Shown one piece after another: positions 36,463 through 44,992 of a stretch of DNA of 64,000 nt. The position numbers and the translations under genes are program-made. The notes under the pieces were generated by a model. It was not told the DNA's origin and ran no database searches. It saw nothing but the letters and a program-made list of their open reading frames with translations. The first letter of the stretch is position 1, and the number at the start of each line of letters is the position of its first letter. Source of the DNA: Cytophagaceae bacterium (lineage in GTDB: Bacteria; Bacteroidota; Bacteroidia; Cytophagales; Cyclobacteriaceae); assembly GCA_006969745.1 (NCBI GenBank), contig CP030886.1, positions 744,001-808,000 on the forward strand, read 5' to 3'.

Positions 36463-36573
36463 AGACCCTGAAATAAATTCAGGGTGACCTTAGAATTGCA
36501 AAACTGCTATAAGCTATAAGTCATGCTGAACCTGCTTTCCGGAGGCAGGCTTGTTTCAGCATCTTTCACAGAT
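36463..36573. repeat. Dispersed two-hairpin repeat, copy 2
   Basis: Second direct copy of the element, with the same CCTGAAATAAATTCAGG head and the nested ATGCTGAA/CCTGC hairpin with TTCAGCAT. It differs from copy 1 at scattered positions. Together the copies fill most of the 350-base gap between the MBL gene and the cyclophilin gene; the rest of that gap shows nothing I can name. Confidence 0.75.
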
Positions 36574-36615
36574 CATTTTGAATAAAAAAGATTCGTTAAA
36601 ACGAGCCTTGCTACA

Positions 36616-37050
36616 TTATTCATTAATGACCACCTTTTCCATTACATCATCCTCTCGGATTTGATCGATCACCTCCAGCCCTTCAACCACTTTTCCAAAT
36701 ACCGTGTGGTTTCTATCCAAATGAGAAGTATTATCTCTGCTGTGACAAATGAAGAATTGTGAGCCTCCGGTATTTCTTCCGGCATGAGCCATTGAAAGTA
36801 CACCTCTGTCGTGATATTGATTATCACCTTCCAACTCACAGTCAATTTGGTATCCCGGCCCTCCGGTACCATCGCCTTGCGGGCATCCACCTTGTATCAC
36901 AAAGTTTGGAATCACCCGATGAAAGGTCAAACCGTTATAGTATCCATCATTGGCAAGGTCTACAAAATTTTTGACTGTATTTGGAGCATCTTCCTCGAAG
37001 AATTCGATTTTCATCACTCCCTTTTTGGTATGTATTTCTGCTGTTTTCAT
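36616..37050 (-). CDS. Peptidyl-prolyl cis-trans isomerase, cyclophilin type
   Basis: A 144-residue single-domain cyclophilin that speeds proline isomerisation in folding proteins. The signature [13 protein letters not shown] is at about residues 46-58, followed by GDGTGGPGY, and the substrate-site GSQFFICHS and [11 protein letters not shown] motifs are intact. It lacks a signal peptide, so it is probably cytoplasmic. I chose the ATG at 37050 ([11 protein letters not shown]), the family's usual start; ten more in-frame residues upstream look unlike the family. The T9SS-protein array lies just upstream with a terminator between. Confidence 0.93.
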   Translation of the reverse strand: MKTAEIHTKKGVMKIEFFEEDAPNTVKNFVDLANDGYYNGLTFHRVIPNFVIQGGCPQGDGTGGPGYQIDCELEGDNQYHDRGVLSMAHAGRNTGGSQFFICHSRDNTSHLDRNHTVFGKVVEGLEVIDQIREDDVMEKVVINE

Positions 37051-37075
37051 AGAAACGCAAAAGTAGCTGATATCA

Positions 37076-37109
37076 TCCAAAAAGAAGGACAGCTCACCCA
37101 GAACTGCCC
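37076..37109 (-). terminator. Terminator of the first array gene (copy 1 of three)
   Basis: On the minus strand GGGCAGTTC and GAGCTGTCC form a 9-bp stem around TGGGT, followed by TTCTTT. Near-identical copies occur at 39665-39694 and 42281-42310. Confidence 0.7.
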
Positions 37110-37135
37110 CTAAACCACCTTAGTAGGTAGGCTCC

Positions 37136-39490
37136 TTAGTTTACTTTAATGCGCTTTATAATTTCTTCCCCGTCTGTTTGCTTTACGGTGAGCATGTAAA
37201 CACCACTTTCATACTGCGACATATCCAGATAATCCTGCTCTAAACCACCTTCATAGAATGTTTTTCCCATCAAATCCCTAACGATTATTGACTCAATACT
37301 TACCTGCGGGTCGAAATAGAGGTAATCCGCAACCGGATTGGGATAAACCAAACCCAATCCTTCCGGTTGCGTGAGAAACAGTGGTTTTTCGGTTTCTGAT
37401 GCTAAAATCTCAAATGATCGTCGAATATCTTCTGCGGCTAAGTATAAGTCATTGCCATCTTGCTTTGCGGTGACTTGAACCATGCCATTTCCCGTGAATT
37501 CCAATGCACCATCAACTACTCTACCAGGCCCTACTACTGAGTATGTAATTGGTAATCCCGAATCAGAAACTGCATCCAAATTCACAAAGCCGTCATCCTC
37601 TGAAGTGTCCGGAATTTCTGCAAACGTGATTGTTTGTCCTTTTTTAAATACTTCGAATGAGACAATCACATCATCCGCTGGCAGGTAGTTTTCATTTCCT
37701 GATTGAGAGGCAGTAACCTGAACATTCCCTGCTCCTGTAAATTCCAATACATTGCCATTGAGCGTAGCAGGACCTGACACCTGATAATCAAGCATTAGGC
37801 CCGAAGAAACGGAAGTATTCAGATTTACAAACTCCTCACCTATCCAGGTATTTTCAATTTCTGCAAACGTGATTGTTTGTCCTTTTTTAAATACTTCGAA
37901 TGAGACAATCACATCATCCGCAGGCAGGTAATTTTCGTTTCCAGGTTGAGATACTCTAACCTGAACCGTGCCTACATCATTGATTTCCAATACACCACCA
38001 TCCAGTGTAGCCGGTCCATTTACTAGATAGGTAATCGGTAGTCCAGAATCGATTGAAGCAACGACATTTGCATAGCCATCTCCAATCCAAGTATCAGGAA
38101 TATCTTCCAGGGTTAAGGTCTGATTTGCCTTTGTTACCTCAAGCACACGTATGACAGGATCTGCAGGGTTGACCAATCCATCTCCTGCCTGACTTGCAGT
38201 AATCTGAGCTATTCCCATTCCTTTAACTAGAAGCTCATTAGTAGAAGTGATTTCTGCCACTGAAGGATTACTGCATGAATAGGTAATACTTAACCCGGAT
38301 GAAGTTATACCATTTAAAGGGAAAACCCTCTCTATATCTTTAAACGTTCGACCCGCTACATCGAATGAAATTGTTTGATCAAGCTTGTCAAAATTAATTC
38401 CGGTAACATTACCATTGTCAATCGCAGCATACGCATTATAAGTGGCTCCGCCTGTGCCTGCTATGTCTTCTAACACTACCCATTCAAGATTTACTTCTCC
38501 TGTATTTTTAATCAGTTTTGCTGCTGTGCCCGGATTATCTGACTTGATTGTTATTCTAGAGTCTACTGTACCTTTTGCTACTAAATTTTCAAATTCAATA
38601 CCGGTGATTGCATCGTCGATTATCAATTCTACCCCCGGATCGATTATTAAATTATTAAACAAAGGATCATCAATTATGATCTGATGATTTGCTTTGATGG
38701 TATAATTCTCTGAGAATGAATTTGCCACGCTGATTTGGGAGTTTCCGTCTGGATATATTATTTCTATATTGGTATTATCTGTAATCAGTCTTCCAAAAGC
38801 AGTAGAGCCGTTGTTTATTACATTAAACTTTGTATCAATACGCTTGGCATAAATTGTGGAATTAGAAAAATCCATCAATTCATGTACGTTTGTAGTAAAT
38901 CCAAACCTGTCTACGACATGAATAGGGTGGCCATTGGAGTTAAACTCGCTAAAAACTCCTATAATGCTGAATTCTTCAACACTTATAGAATCAAGAAGTT
39001 CAAACGCTGCACTTTCTAAATTAATCGCAAATGAAGTTTCATTCAGAGCCAACCCGTTAAACCTTACTGAGGACGAAGTTTCTGGAAACATTGAAAAATA
39101 TGGCAAGGAAAAAGTCATGGATTCAATGAAAACCACAGAACCTTGCGAATTTAATTCACCATAGCCCGTATTGCCAACCTCAACTGCAGGTGAAAACTTT
39201 GCTCCTGTCCAGTCCATATTAACAAATTCATAATAATCATTTACCGTAACCACTTGCCCTTCGGCAGTAAACGAATTTTCATCAAAATAAACGTTATCAA
39301 CATCTGACGGAACAGATGTGTGAAATGTTGTTCCTCCCGAGCTGGTAGCCCAATGGTTTGCATAGTCAGACCAATCGCCTGTGCCTCCCACCCAATAGTA
39401 GTCTAGCTGGGCAGTGGTAGTAAAGGGAAGCGCTAGGAACAGCAACAATTTGCAGAATAGCCTGAAGTGAATAGTAAAGTAATTTTTCAT
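37136..39490 (-). CDS. T9SS-exported multi-domain protein with Ig-like repeats (array member A)
   Basis: A 784-residue exported protein. Signal peptide to about residue 28 (TTTAQ), then a YYWVGGTGDWSDYANHW module common at the N-terminus of Bacteroidota surface proteins. Residues about 82-365 are strand-rich and differ strongly from the neighbour's. Four Ig-like modules of 81-85 residues follow (about 371-698), then a T9SS type-A sorting domain from about 713 (LVYPNPVADYLYFD to VKQTDGEEIIKRIKVN). The sorting domain implies export by the T9SS and attachment or release at the surface. It is a tandem duplicate of the gene at 39721-42105. Function, possibly adhesion, is not established. Confidence 0.88.
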   Translation of the reverse strand: MKNYFTIHFRLFCKLLLFLALPFTTTAQLDYYWVGGTGDWSDYANHWATSSGGTTFHTSVPSDVDNVYFDENSFTAEGQVVTVNDYYEFVNMDWTGAKFSPAVEVGNTGYGELNSQGSVVFIESMTFSLPYFSMFPETSSSVRFNGLALNETSFAINLESAAFELLDSISVEEFSIIGVFSEFNSNGHPIHVVDRFGFTTNVHELMDFSNSTIYAKRIDTKFNVINNGSTAFGRLITDNTNIEIIYPDGNSQISVANSFSENYTIKANHQIIIDDPLFNNLIIDPGVELIIDDAITGIEFENLVAKGTVDSRITIKSDNPGTAAKLIKNTGEVNLEWVVLEDIAGTGGATYNAYAAIDNGNVTGINFDKLDQTISFDVAGRTFKDIERVFPLNGITSSGLSITYSCSNPSVAEITSTNELLVKGMGIAQITASQAGDGLVNPADPVIRVLEVTKANQTLTLEDIPDTWIGDGYANVVASIDSGLPITYLVNGPATLDGGVLEINDVGTVQVRVSQPGNENYLPADDVIVSFEVFKKGQTITFAEIENTWIGEEFVNLNTSVSSGLMLDYQVSGPATLNGNVLEFTGAGNVQVTASQSGNENYLPADDVIVSFEVFKKGQTITFAEIPDTSEDDGFVNLDAVSDSGLPITYSVVGPGRVVDGALEFTGNGMVQVTAKQDGNDLYLAAEDIRRSFEILASETEKPLFLTQPEGLGLVYPNPVADYLYFDPQVSIESIIVRDLMGKTFYEGGLEQDYLDMSQYESGVYMLTVKQTDGEEIIKRIKVN
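37397..38380 (-). repeat. Four tandem Ig-like coding modules in member A
   Basis: Modules start (minus strand) at 38380, 38125, 37882 and 37639, giving lengths of 255, 243, 243 and about 243 bases. Each opens with a DQTI/NQTL/GQTI motif and closes with FEVFKK or a variant. The segments spanning the 37882 and 37639 junctions are almost identical over about 60 bases. Confidence 0.8.
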
Positions 39491-39569
39491 AAGTCGTCGT
39501 ATTTAAATCCACTTTAAAATTCTTCACACTCTCACCCACATTCGTTATTTTCCATGTATACAATCGGCA

Positions 39570-39606
39570 TACAAAATGAAAAAGGCAGCTCATTTCTGAA
39601 CTGCCT
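39570..39606 (-). terminator. Terminator-like hairpin in the leader of member A
   Basis: On the minus strand AGGCAG(TTC) and (GAG)CTGCCT form a stem around AGAAAT, followed by TTTTTCATTTT. It is about 116 bases upstream of the member A start, and the same hairpin is 117 bases upstream of member B. It may be an attenuator in the leader, or a second terminator for the gene upstream. Confidence 0.55.
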
Positions 39607-39664
39607 AATGCCACCCTTATCAGATGACAACCCTATATAATTCACCCCAATTTTAATCTCAAAA

Positions 39665-39694
39665 CAAAGAAGGACAGCTCACCCAGAACTGCCC
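39665..39694 (-). terminator. Terminator of array member B (copy 2 of three)
   Basis: Same GGGCAGTTC/GAGCTGTCC stem as at 37076-37109, lying about 27 bases after the member B stop. Between this point and the member A start lies a 5' leader with the hairpin at 39570-39606. Confidence 0.7.
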
Positions 39695-39720
39695 CTAAAC
39701 CACCTTAGTAGGTAGCCTCC

Positions 39721-42105
39721 TTAGTTTACTTTAATGCGCTTTATAATTTCTTCCCCGTCTGTTTGCTTTACGGTGAGCATATAAACACCGCTTTCATACT
39801 GAGACATGTCCAGATAATGCTGCTCTAAATCACCTTCATAGAATGTTTTTCCCATCAAATCCCTAACGATTATTGACTCAATACTTACCTGCGGATCGAA
39901 ATAGAGGTAATCCGCAACCGGATTGGGATAAACCAAACCCAATCCTTCCGGTTGCGTGAGAAACAGTGGTTTTTCGGTTTCTGATGCTAAAATCTCAAAT
40001 GACCTTTTTACCTCATCTGCTGCCAGGTACAAATCATCTCCCTCCTGTATGGCCGTGACTTGTACCATGCCATTTCCGGTAAATTCGAGCACGCCGTTTA
40101 CTTCATTTACAGGACCAACTACCGAGAATGATATAGGAAGACCTGCATCTGACGAAGCTTCCAAATTCACAAAGCCGTCATCCTCTGAAGTGTCCGGAAT
40201 TTCTGCAAAAGTGATTGTTTGTCCTTTTTTAAATACTTCGAATGAGACAATCACATCATCCGCTGGCAGGTAGTTTTCATTTCCTATTTGGGAGGCAGTA
40301 ACCTGCACCGTACCCGTTCCGGTAAATTCCAATACATTGCCATTGTGCGTAGCAGGACCTGACACCTGATAATCAAGCATTAGGCCCGAAGAAACGGAAG
40401 TATTCAGATTTACAAACTCCTCGCCTATCCAGGTATTTTCAATTTCTGCAAACGTGATTGTTTGTCCTTTTTTAAATACTTCGAATGAGACAATCACATC
40501 ATCCGCAGGCAGGTAGTTTTCATTTCCTGATTGGGAGGCAGTAACTTGCACCGTACCGATACCTGTTAATAACAGCGTTGTATCATTAAATTGAGCGGGT
40601 CCGATTACGCTATAATCAACATCTAAACCAGAAGAAGATGTTGCATTTGGATTTAAAAAATCCTCTCCTATCCAAGTGTCTTGAATATCCATAGAAATTA
40701 CCTGTCCTATCTTGGTCACTACAAAATCAACAGTAACCGGATCTGCAGCATCATAATAATCATTACCTAGTTGATTCGCTGTTATTGAGGTAGTGCCTGC
40801 ACCCTTAATTATTAGCTCATTCCCGTTGGATACTTCTGCTACTGAAGCATCACTACTCTGAAGGGTTACATCTAAACCTGAAGTGGCTGATACAGAAGGG
40901 ACATAGACTTCTCCAACATTATCATAGCTTTTTGTTACCAAGCTTAAATCTATCGTCTGACTAAATTTTAAAAAATTGATCCCTGTAACATTTCCATTGT
41001 CTTCTGAGACAAATGCGTTAAAAGTGGCTCCACCTGTACCTGTTACATCCTGCAATGCTACCCATTCCATGTTTACCTCTCCTTCTGATTGAATTAGCGT
41101 AACTGCTGTACTTGCATCGTCAGATTTAATGGTTATTAGATTGTTTTGTGAGCCTTTTGCTTCTAGTGTCTCAAATTCAACTCCAGGGATGCTACTATCA
41201 ATCAAAAGCTTTACTCCTGATTCAAGAGTAAGTTTATTAAAGAGAGCTACATCTCCGGCTACCTCTTCGATAAGATGATCTTCCCTAATAGAGTATGTGT
41301 CAAAAAGAGGTTCTGAATCGAATATTCGAAGTTCGGTCATTCCATCCGGGTATAGAATGTCAACGGAGGCATTATCTGTATTGAGTATCCCTCCTAGTAC
41401 ATTAGACGAAACTTTAATAGATTTAGCATAAATATTCGAATTAGAAATGTCTACAACACCGCTCGATTCGATATTTTTTGTTATTGCAAAATCTTCCAAC
41501 ACATGAATAGAATGACCATTGGTTGTAAAAGAGCCACCTATTGTATTTCCCATTGTAAAACTTTTAGCACTTAGTGAATCCAAAAGTGATAATGATGATG
41601 TACTTTCTTTAACAATATAATGAATACTTGTATTGGATAAATCAACACCGTTCGGGTCAAATTCAGCGCTCACATCTTCAGAAAGAATTTGAATGCCTAA
41701 TTCTACTACGTCTACAGACATATTCTCTTGAAAGTACACTGATCCATGTATACGGAGATAGTTAATTGTTCCTGGCTCGGACACTAGGGCAGGTGAAAAT
41801 TGACTCCCCCGCCAATCCATATTATGAATCCGATTATCAGTAAACCCAGAGATATCTAAAGTTACCACCTGCCCTTCGGCAGTAAACGAATTTTCATCAA
41901 AATAAACGTTATCAACATCTGATGGAATAGATGTGTGAAATGAGGTTCCTCCTGAGCTTGTAGCCCAATGGTTTGCATAGTCAGACCAATCGCCGGTACC
42001 TCCCACCCAATAGTAGTCCAGCTGGGCAATGGAAGTAAAAGGAAGCGCTAGTAACAGCAACAATTTGCAGAATAGCCTGAAGTGAATGGTAAAGTAATTT
42101 TTCAT
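39721..42105 (-). CDS. T9SS-exported multi-domain protein with Ig-like repeats (array member B)
   Basis: A 794-residue paralogue of the next gene downstream, with the same signal peptide and YYWVGGTGDWSDYANHW module (about residues 1-81 nearly identical). The central region (about 82-380) is clearly different. Four Ig-like modules follow, then a T9SS type-A sorting domain that matches member A at almost every position. The DNA of the outer parts is also nearly identical, including flanking hairpins, so the duplication is recent or is kept uniform by gene conversion, while the centre has diverged or been replaced. Export by the T9SS is inferred from the sorting domain. Ligand unknown. Confidence 0.88.
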   Translation of the reverse strand: MKNYFTIHFRLFCKLLLLLALPFTSIAQLDYYWVGGTGDWSDYANHWATSSGGTSFHTSIPSDVDNVYFDENSFTAEGQVVTLDISGFTDNRIHNMDWRGSQFSPALVSEPGTINYLRIHGSVYFQENMSVDVVELGIQILSEDVSAEFDPNGVDLSNTSIHYIVKESTSSLSLLDSLSAKSFTMGNTIGGSFTTNGHSIHVLEDFAITKNIESSGVVDISNSNIYAKSIKVSSNVLGGILNTDNASVDILYPDGMTELRIFDSEPLFDTYSIREDHLIEEVAGDVALFNKLTLESGVKLLIDSSIPGVEFETLEAKGSQNNLITIKSDDASTAVTLIQSEGEVNMEWVALQDVTGTGGATFNAFVSEDNGNVTGINFLKFSQTIDLSLVTKSYDNVGEVYVPSVSATSGLDVTLQSSDASVAEVSNGNELIIKGAGTTSITANQLGNDYYDAADPVTVDFVVTKIGQVISMDIQDTWIGEDFLNPNATSSSGLDVDYSVIGPAQFNDTTLLLTGIGTVQVTASQSGNENYLPADDVIVSFEVFKKGQTITFAEIENTWIGEEFVNLNTSVSSGLMLDYQVSGPATHNGNVLEFTGTGTVQVTASQIGNENYLPADDVIVSFEVFKKGQTITFAEIPDTSEDDGFVNLEASSDAGLPISFSVVGPVNEVNGVLEFTGNGMVQVTAIQEGDDLYLAADEVKRSFEILASETEKPLFLTQPEGLGLVYPNPVADYLYFDPQVSIESIIVRDLMGKTFYEGDLEQHYLDMSQYESGVYMLTVKQTDGEEIIKRIKVN
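39982..40962 (-). repeat. Four tandem Ig-like coding modules in member B
   Basis: Modules start (minus strand) at 40962, 40707, 40467 and 40224, with lengths of 255, 240, 243 and about 243 bases. The last two are almost the same as those in member A. Confidence 0.8.
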
Positions 42106-42184
42106 AAGTCGTCGTTATTTAAATCCACTTTAAAATTCTCCAGACTACCACCCACATTCGTTATTTTCCATGTATACAATTGGC

Positions 42185-42222
42185 ATACAAAATGAAAAAG
42201 GCAGCTCATTTCTGAACTGCCT
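42185..42222 (-). terminator. Terminator-like hairpin in the leader of member B
   Basis: Copy of the AGGCAG...CTGCCT hairpin with a following TTTTTCATTTT on the minus strand, 117 bases upstream of the member B ATG. There is no gene directly upstream on this strand that it would need to terminate, which favours a leader role or a relic. Confidence 0.55.
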
Positions 42223-42280
42223 AATGCCACCCTTATCAGATGACGACCCTATATAATTCACCCCAATTTTAATCTCAAAA

Positions 42281-42310
42281 CAAAGAAGGACAGCCCATCC
42301 CGAGCTGCCC
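42281..42310 (-). terminator. Third, orphan copy of the array terminator
   Basis: GGGCAGC and GCTGTCC pair around TCGGGATGG, followed by TTCTTTGTTTT. It aligns with the terminators after members A and B at the same distance from the next start codon, but no paralogous gene precedes it. The stretch 42311-42345 continues the match (two ACTAAGG repeats and CTACCT), then similarity ends. Confidence 0.55.
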
Positions 42311-42345
42311 TTAACCACCTTAGTAGGTAGCCGCCTTAGTGCCTC

Positions 42346-42561
42346 ATTTTTTCCTGGTGTAATCGACTTTTGCAAATCACGTCATTGATTCCCATAGTCT
42401 CATCATGCACACAGTATACATTGAGTATACATGTACATATTTAAAAGGAAAAACCACATGGGTAGCTTTACAGCTATTGTTAAATAATCATAATTATGAT
42501 GAGCGGAGAAAGGAATACCCTCGGATCTAGGTAAATTGATCATGTCAAAACTCAAACTACT
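42346..42561. other. Non-coding region between the array and the third permease
   Basis: This part of the 456-base gap has no convincing gene. It holds a direct repeat AGTATACAT at 42413-42421 and 42424-42432 (11 bases apart), which could be an operator. GTATAC also occurs in the leaders of both array genes (39556-39561 and 42172-42177). The rest is AT-rich and leads to the permease ATG. Confidence 0.4.
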
Positions 42562-44943
42562 ATGCTAAAGAACTACTTTCTTGTGGCTATTCGTCACCTC
42601 AAACGTCAGCCTGGTTATGCCTTGCTTAATATCCTTGGACTTACGATCGGGATTGCCTCGGCCTTGTTAATTGTACTCTACCTAAATCAGGAGACAAGCT
42701 ACGATAAGCACCATGCCAACGCTAAAAATATTTATAGGATATCTGCAGACATTACCGAGCCGGACAATGCCTTTCGATGGGCTGTAACTCAGCCTCCTTT
42801 AGGAAATACTGTCAATACAGAGTTTCAGGAGATAAGCCAGTTTACGCGCTTTGCCGGAGGGGGAAATTCCCGATTTAGATACGAGGACAGAAACTACGAG
42901 GCTGAAGACTTGTTTCTGGCAGATTCGACAGTCTTTGATGTTTTTTCTTTCAAATTTATTCAAGGTGACCCAGAAACTGCATTGGCAGCTCCAAACAGCA
43001 TAGTGTTAAACAAAACACTAGCAGAGAGAATTTTCAAGGGAGAAAACCCTATGGATCAGGTGCTAGAGACTGAACGCTTCTCCTATAAGGTGACCGGTAT
43101 TTACGAAGACGTGGCTGTGACCTCCCACATCCGTCCGGATGCCTTGGTATCATTCAGTACGAATGAAAGATACGCAAACTCACAAAGCTGGGGAGGATTT
43201 GGGCTATATACCTATGTGGTCTTAAATGATGGAGTTGATCCTAAGTACGTGGAACAACGACTCAATGATGAAATCATTTCCAAATATGTAGCCACTGTGT
43301 TCGATCAGTTTGACATTAAGGTCAAATATGAAATGATTAATATTCAGGATATTCATTTGTATTCTGATTTTGAAGGTGAGCCAACAGCATTAGGTAATAT
43401 TGATTACGTCTATATCTTTCTTGCTGTAGCTATTTTCCTTGTGCTCATCGCATGCATCAACTATATGAACTTAGCAACGGCCAGATCAATGCGTCGATCA
43501 TTAGAAGTTGGCATACGAAAAGTAATGGGAGCATTTAGAGCTGCACTTATCAGACAATTTATTGTAGAATCTGTTTTGATTGCACTTGTGTCGATGATCA
43601 TCAGCATTCTACTTCTATTAATAGCTGTTCCGGTCATCAATTCTTCGGTTGGGACTTCACTTCTGCTTAGTGATCTACTTTCTCAAAAAATCATCCTGAC
43701 ACTGGTCGGTATTTTGGTATTTACCGGGCTGGTAAGTGGATCTTATCCAGCATTTTATCTTTCTGGTTTTAGCCCAATAAAAGCAATAAAGGGTGGTTCG
43801 GGAAGTAAGCGTACCGGCAATGTTTGGCTTAGAAGAATTTTGGTAGGTCTTCAATTCTCCATTTCAATTTTCATGCTTATTGGAACACTCGTCATCTATC
43901 AGCAAATGCAATATGTAAGAAATGCGGACCTAGGCTTCGATAAGGATCAGGTTGTCAACTTTACATTGAATAGAAGTACCAGCGAGAAATGGGAAACCTT
44001 CCGAACCAAACTTTTGCAGAATCCACATGTGAGCAATGCTGCCACTGCTACTAATATACCCGGAAATGGATTTGGTAAGAACGTGATGCAGGTTGAAACA
44101 AACGAAGGTGTCATGGAGGATTATGGAGTAGATTGGTATGGGGTCGATTATGATTACATTAATGTGTTAGGAATTGAATTGGTCGAAGGCAGGGGTTTCT
44201 CAAGAGATTTTCCAAGCGATACAGCTTCCTCAGTGTTGGTCAACGAATCAATGGTGGAGCGTATGGGATGGGATAAACCCATCGGCATGAGGTTTCAATT
44301 CGACCAGGATAGTACGGTATTTCATAGAGTGATCGGTGTAGTGAAGGATTTTCATCATCGGTCGCTTTACAATCCAATCGAGGCATTTATGATTTTCCCC
44401 AACTTGAACAACAGACAAGCGATGGTGAAAGTTGGAGGAGATTTGGAGGAAGGCTTAGCTCACCTTGAAGCTTCTTGGACAGAACTTTTCCCCAATACAC
44501 CACTCGAATATCAATTTCTGGATCAGAATTTCATGGAGGATTATGAAAGTGATCAATTGAGAGGTCAATTGTTTTTAGGATTCGCATTGATGATGATCAT
44601 CATATCAGGGCTGGGTTTGTTGGGACTTGCTTCTTTTACTGCTGAGCAGAGAACGAAAGAGTTGAGTGTTAGAAAAGTTTTGGGGGCGGATGTAAAAGGA
44701 TTGGTTCTACTCCTGGTGAAAGACTTTATTTGGCTTGTGTTGGTTGGAGCCATTCCTGCATTTATTGTCGGTTATAAGATTATGAATAATTGGCTCAATG
44801 ATTTTGAATATCACACCGAAATTAATCTAATGGTTTTCATAGCGGTGCTTTTTATCGTCAGCATATTCGTTATGCTCACAACGGGTTTTCAAGCCTATAA
44901 AGCGGCAACTGCAAACCCCTCGGAAAACTTAAAGTATGAATAA
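42562..44943 (+). CDS. FtsX/MacB-type ABC transporter permease (paralogue 3)
   Basis: A 793-residue double-module permease like the two at 22521-27494 but more distant from them (MLKNYFLVAIRHLKRQPGYALLN at the start). Coupling loops are LEVGIRKVMGA near residue 315 and KELSVRKVLGA near 705. Transmembrane segments flank two periplasmic MacB_PCD-like domains. It has no ATPase neighbour and forms a single unit ending in a strong terminator. It may export a peptide or lipid-linked compound or transmit force across the envelope. The substrate is unknown. Confidence 0.91.
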   Translation: MLKNYFLVAIRHLKRQPGYALLNILGLTIGIASALLIVLYLNQETSYDKHHANAKNIYRISADITEPDNAFRWAVTQPPLGNTVNTEFQEISQFTRFAGGGNSRFRYEDRNYEAEDLFLADSTVFDVFSFKFIQGDPETALAAPNSIVLNKTLAERIFKGENPMDQVLETERFSYKVTGIYEDVAVTSHIRPDALVSFSTNERYANSQSWGGFGLYTYVVLNDGVDPKYVEQRLNDEIISKYVATVFDQFDIKVKYEMINIQDIHLYSDFEGEPTALGNIDYVYIFLAVAIFLVLIACINYMNLATARSMRRSLEVGIRKVMGAFRAALIRQFIVESVLIALVSMIISILLLLIAVPVINSSVGTSLLLSDLLSQKIILTLVGILVFTGLVSGSYPAFYLSGFSPIKAIKGGSGSKRTGNVWLRRILVGLQFSISIFMLIGTLVIYQQMQYVRNADLGFDKDQVVNFTLNRSTSEKWETFRTKLLQNPHVSNAATATNIPGNGFGKNVMQVETNEGVMEDYGVDWYGVDYDYINVLGIELVEGRGFSRDFPSDTASSVLVNESMVERMGWDKPIGMRFQFDQDSTVFHRVIGVVKDFHHRSLYNPIEAFMIFPNLNNRQAMVKVGGDLEEGLAHLEASWTELFPNTPLEYQFLDQNFMEDYESDQLRGQLFLGFALMMIIISGLGLLGLASFTAEQRTKELSVRKVLGADVKGLVLLLVKDFIWLVLVGAIPAFIVGYKIMNNWLNDFEYHTEINLMVFIAVLFIVSIFVMLTTGFQAYKAATANPSENLKYE

Positions 44944-44976
44944 AAAAAGCCCCGATTGAATCGGGGCTTTTGTTTT
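44944..44976. terminator. Bidirectional terminator between permease and glutamine synthetase
   Basis: AAAAGCCCCGATT and AATCGGGGCTTTT pair around a 3-base loop, with A and T runs on both sides. It serves the permease on the plus strand and the convergent glutamine synthetase gene. Confidence 0.88.
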
Positions 44977-44992
44977 ATTGTGGAAATGAATT

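Noticed and set aside
37397..38380. Regular repeats resembling an array
   Set aside because: The 243-base periodic repeats are coding Ig-like modules in frame, not a CRISPR; no short direct repeats with unique spacers exist in the window.
42145..42375. Open frame of 76 residues on the minus strand upstream of array member B
   Set aside because: It runs through both terminator-like hairpins and the repeated leader; the matching region upstream of member A does not keep the same frame.
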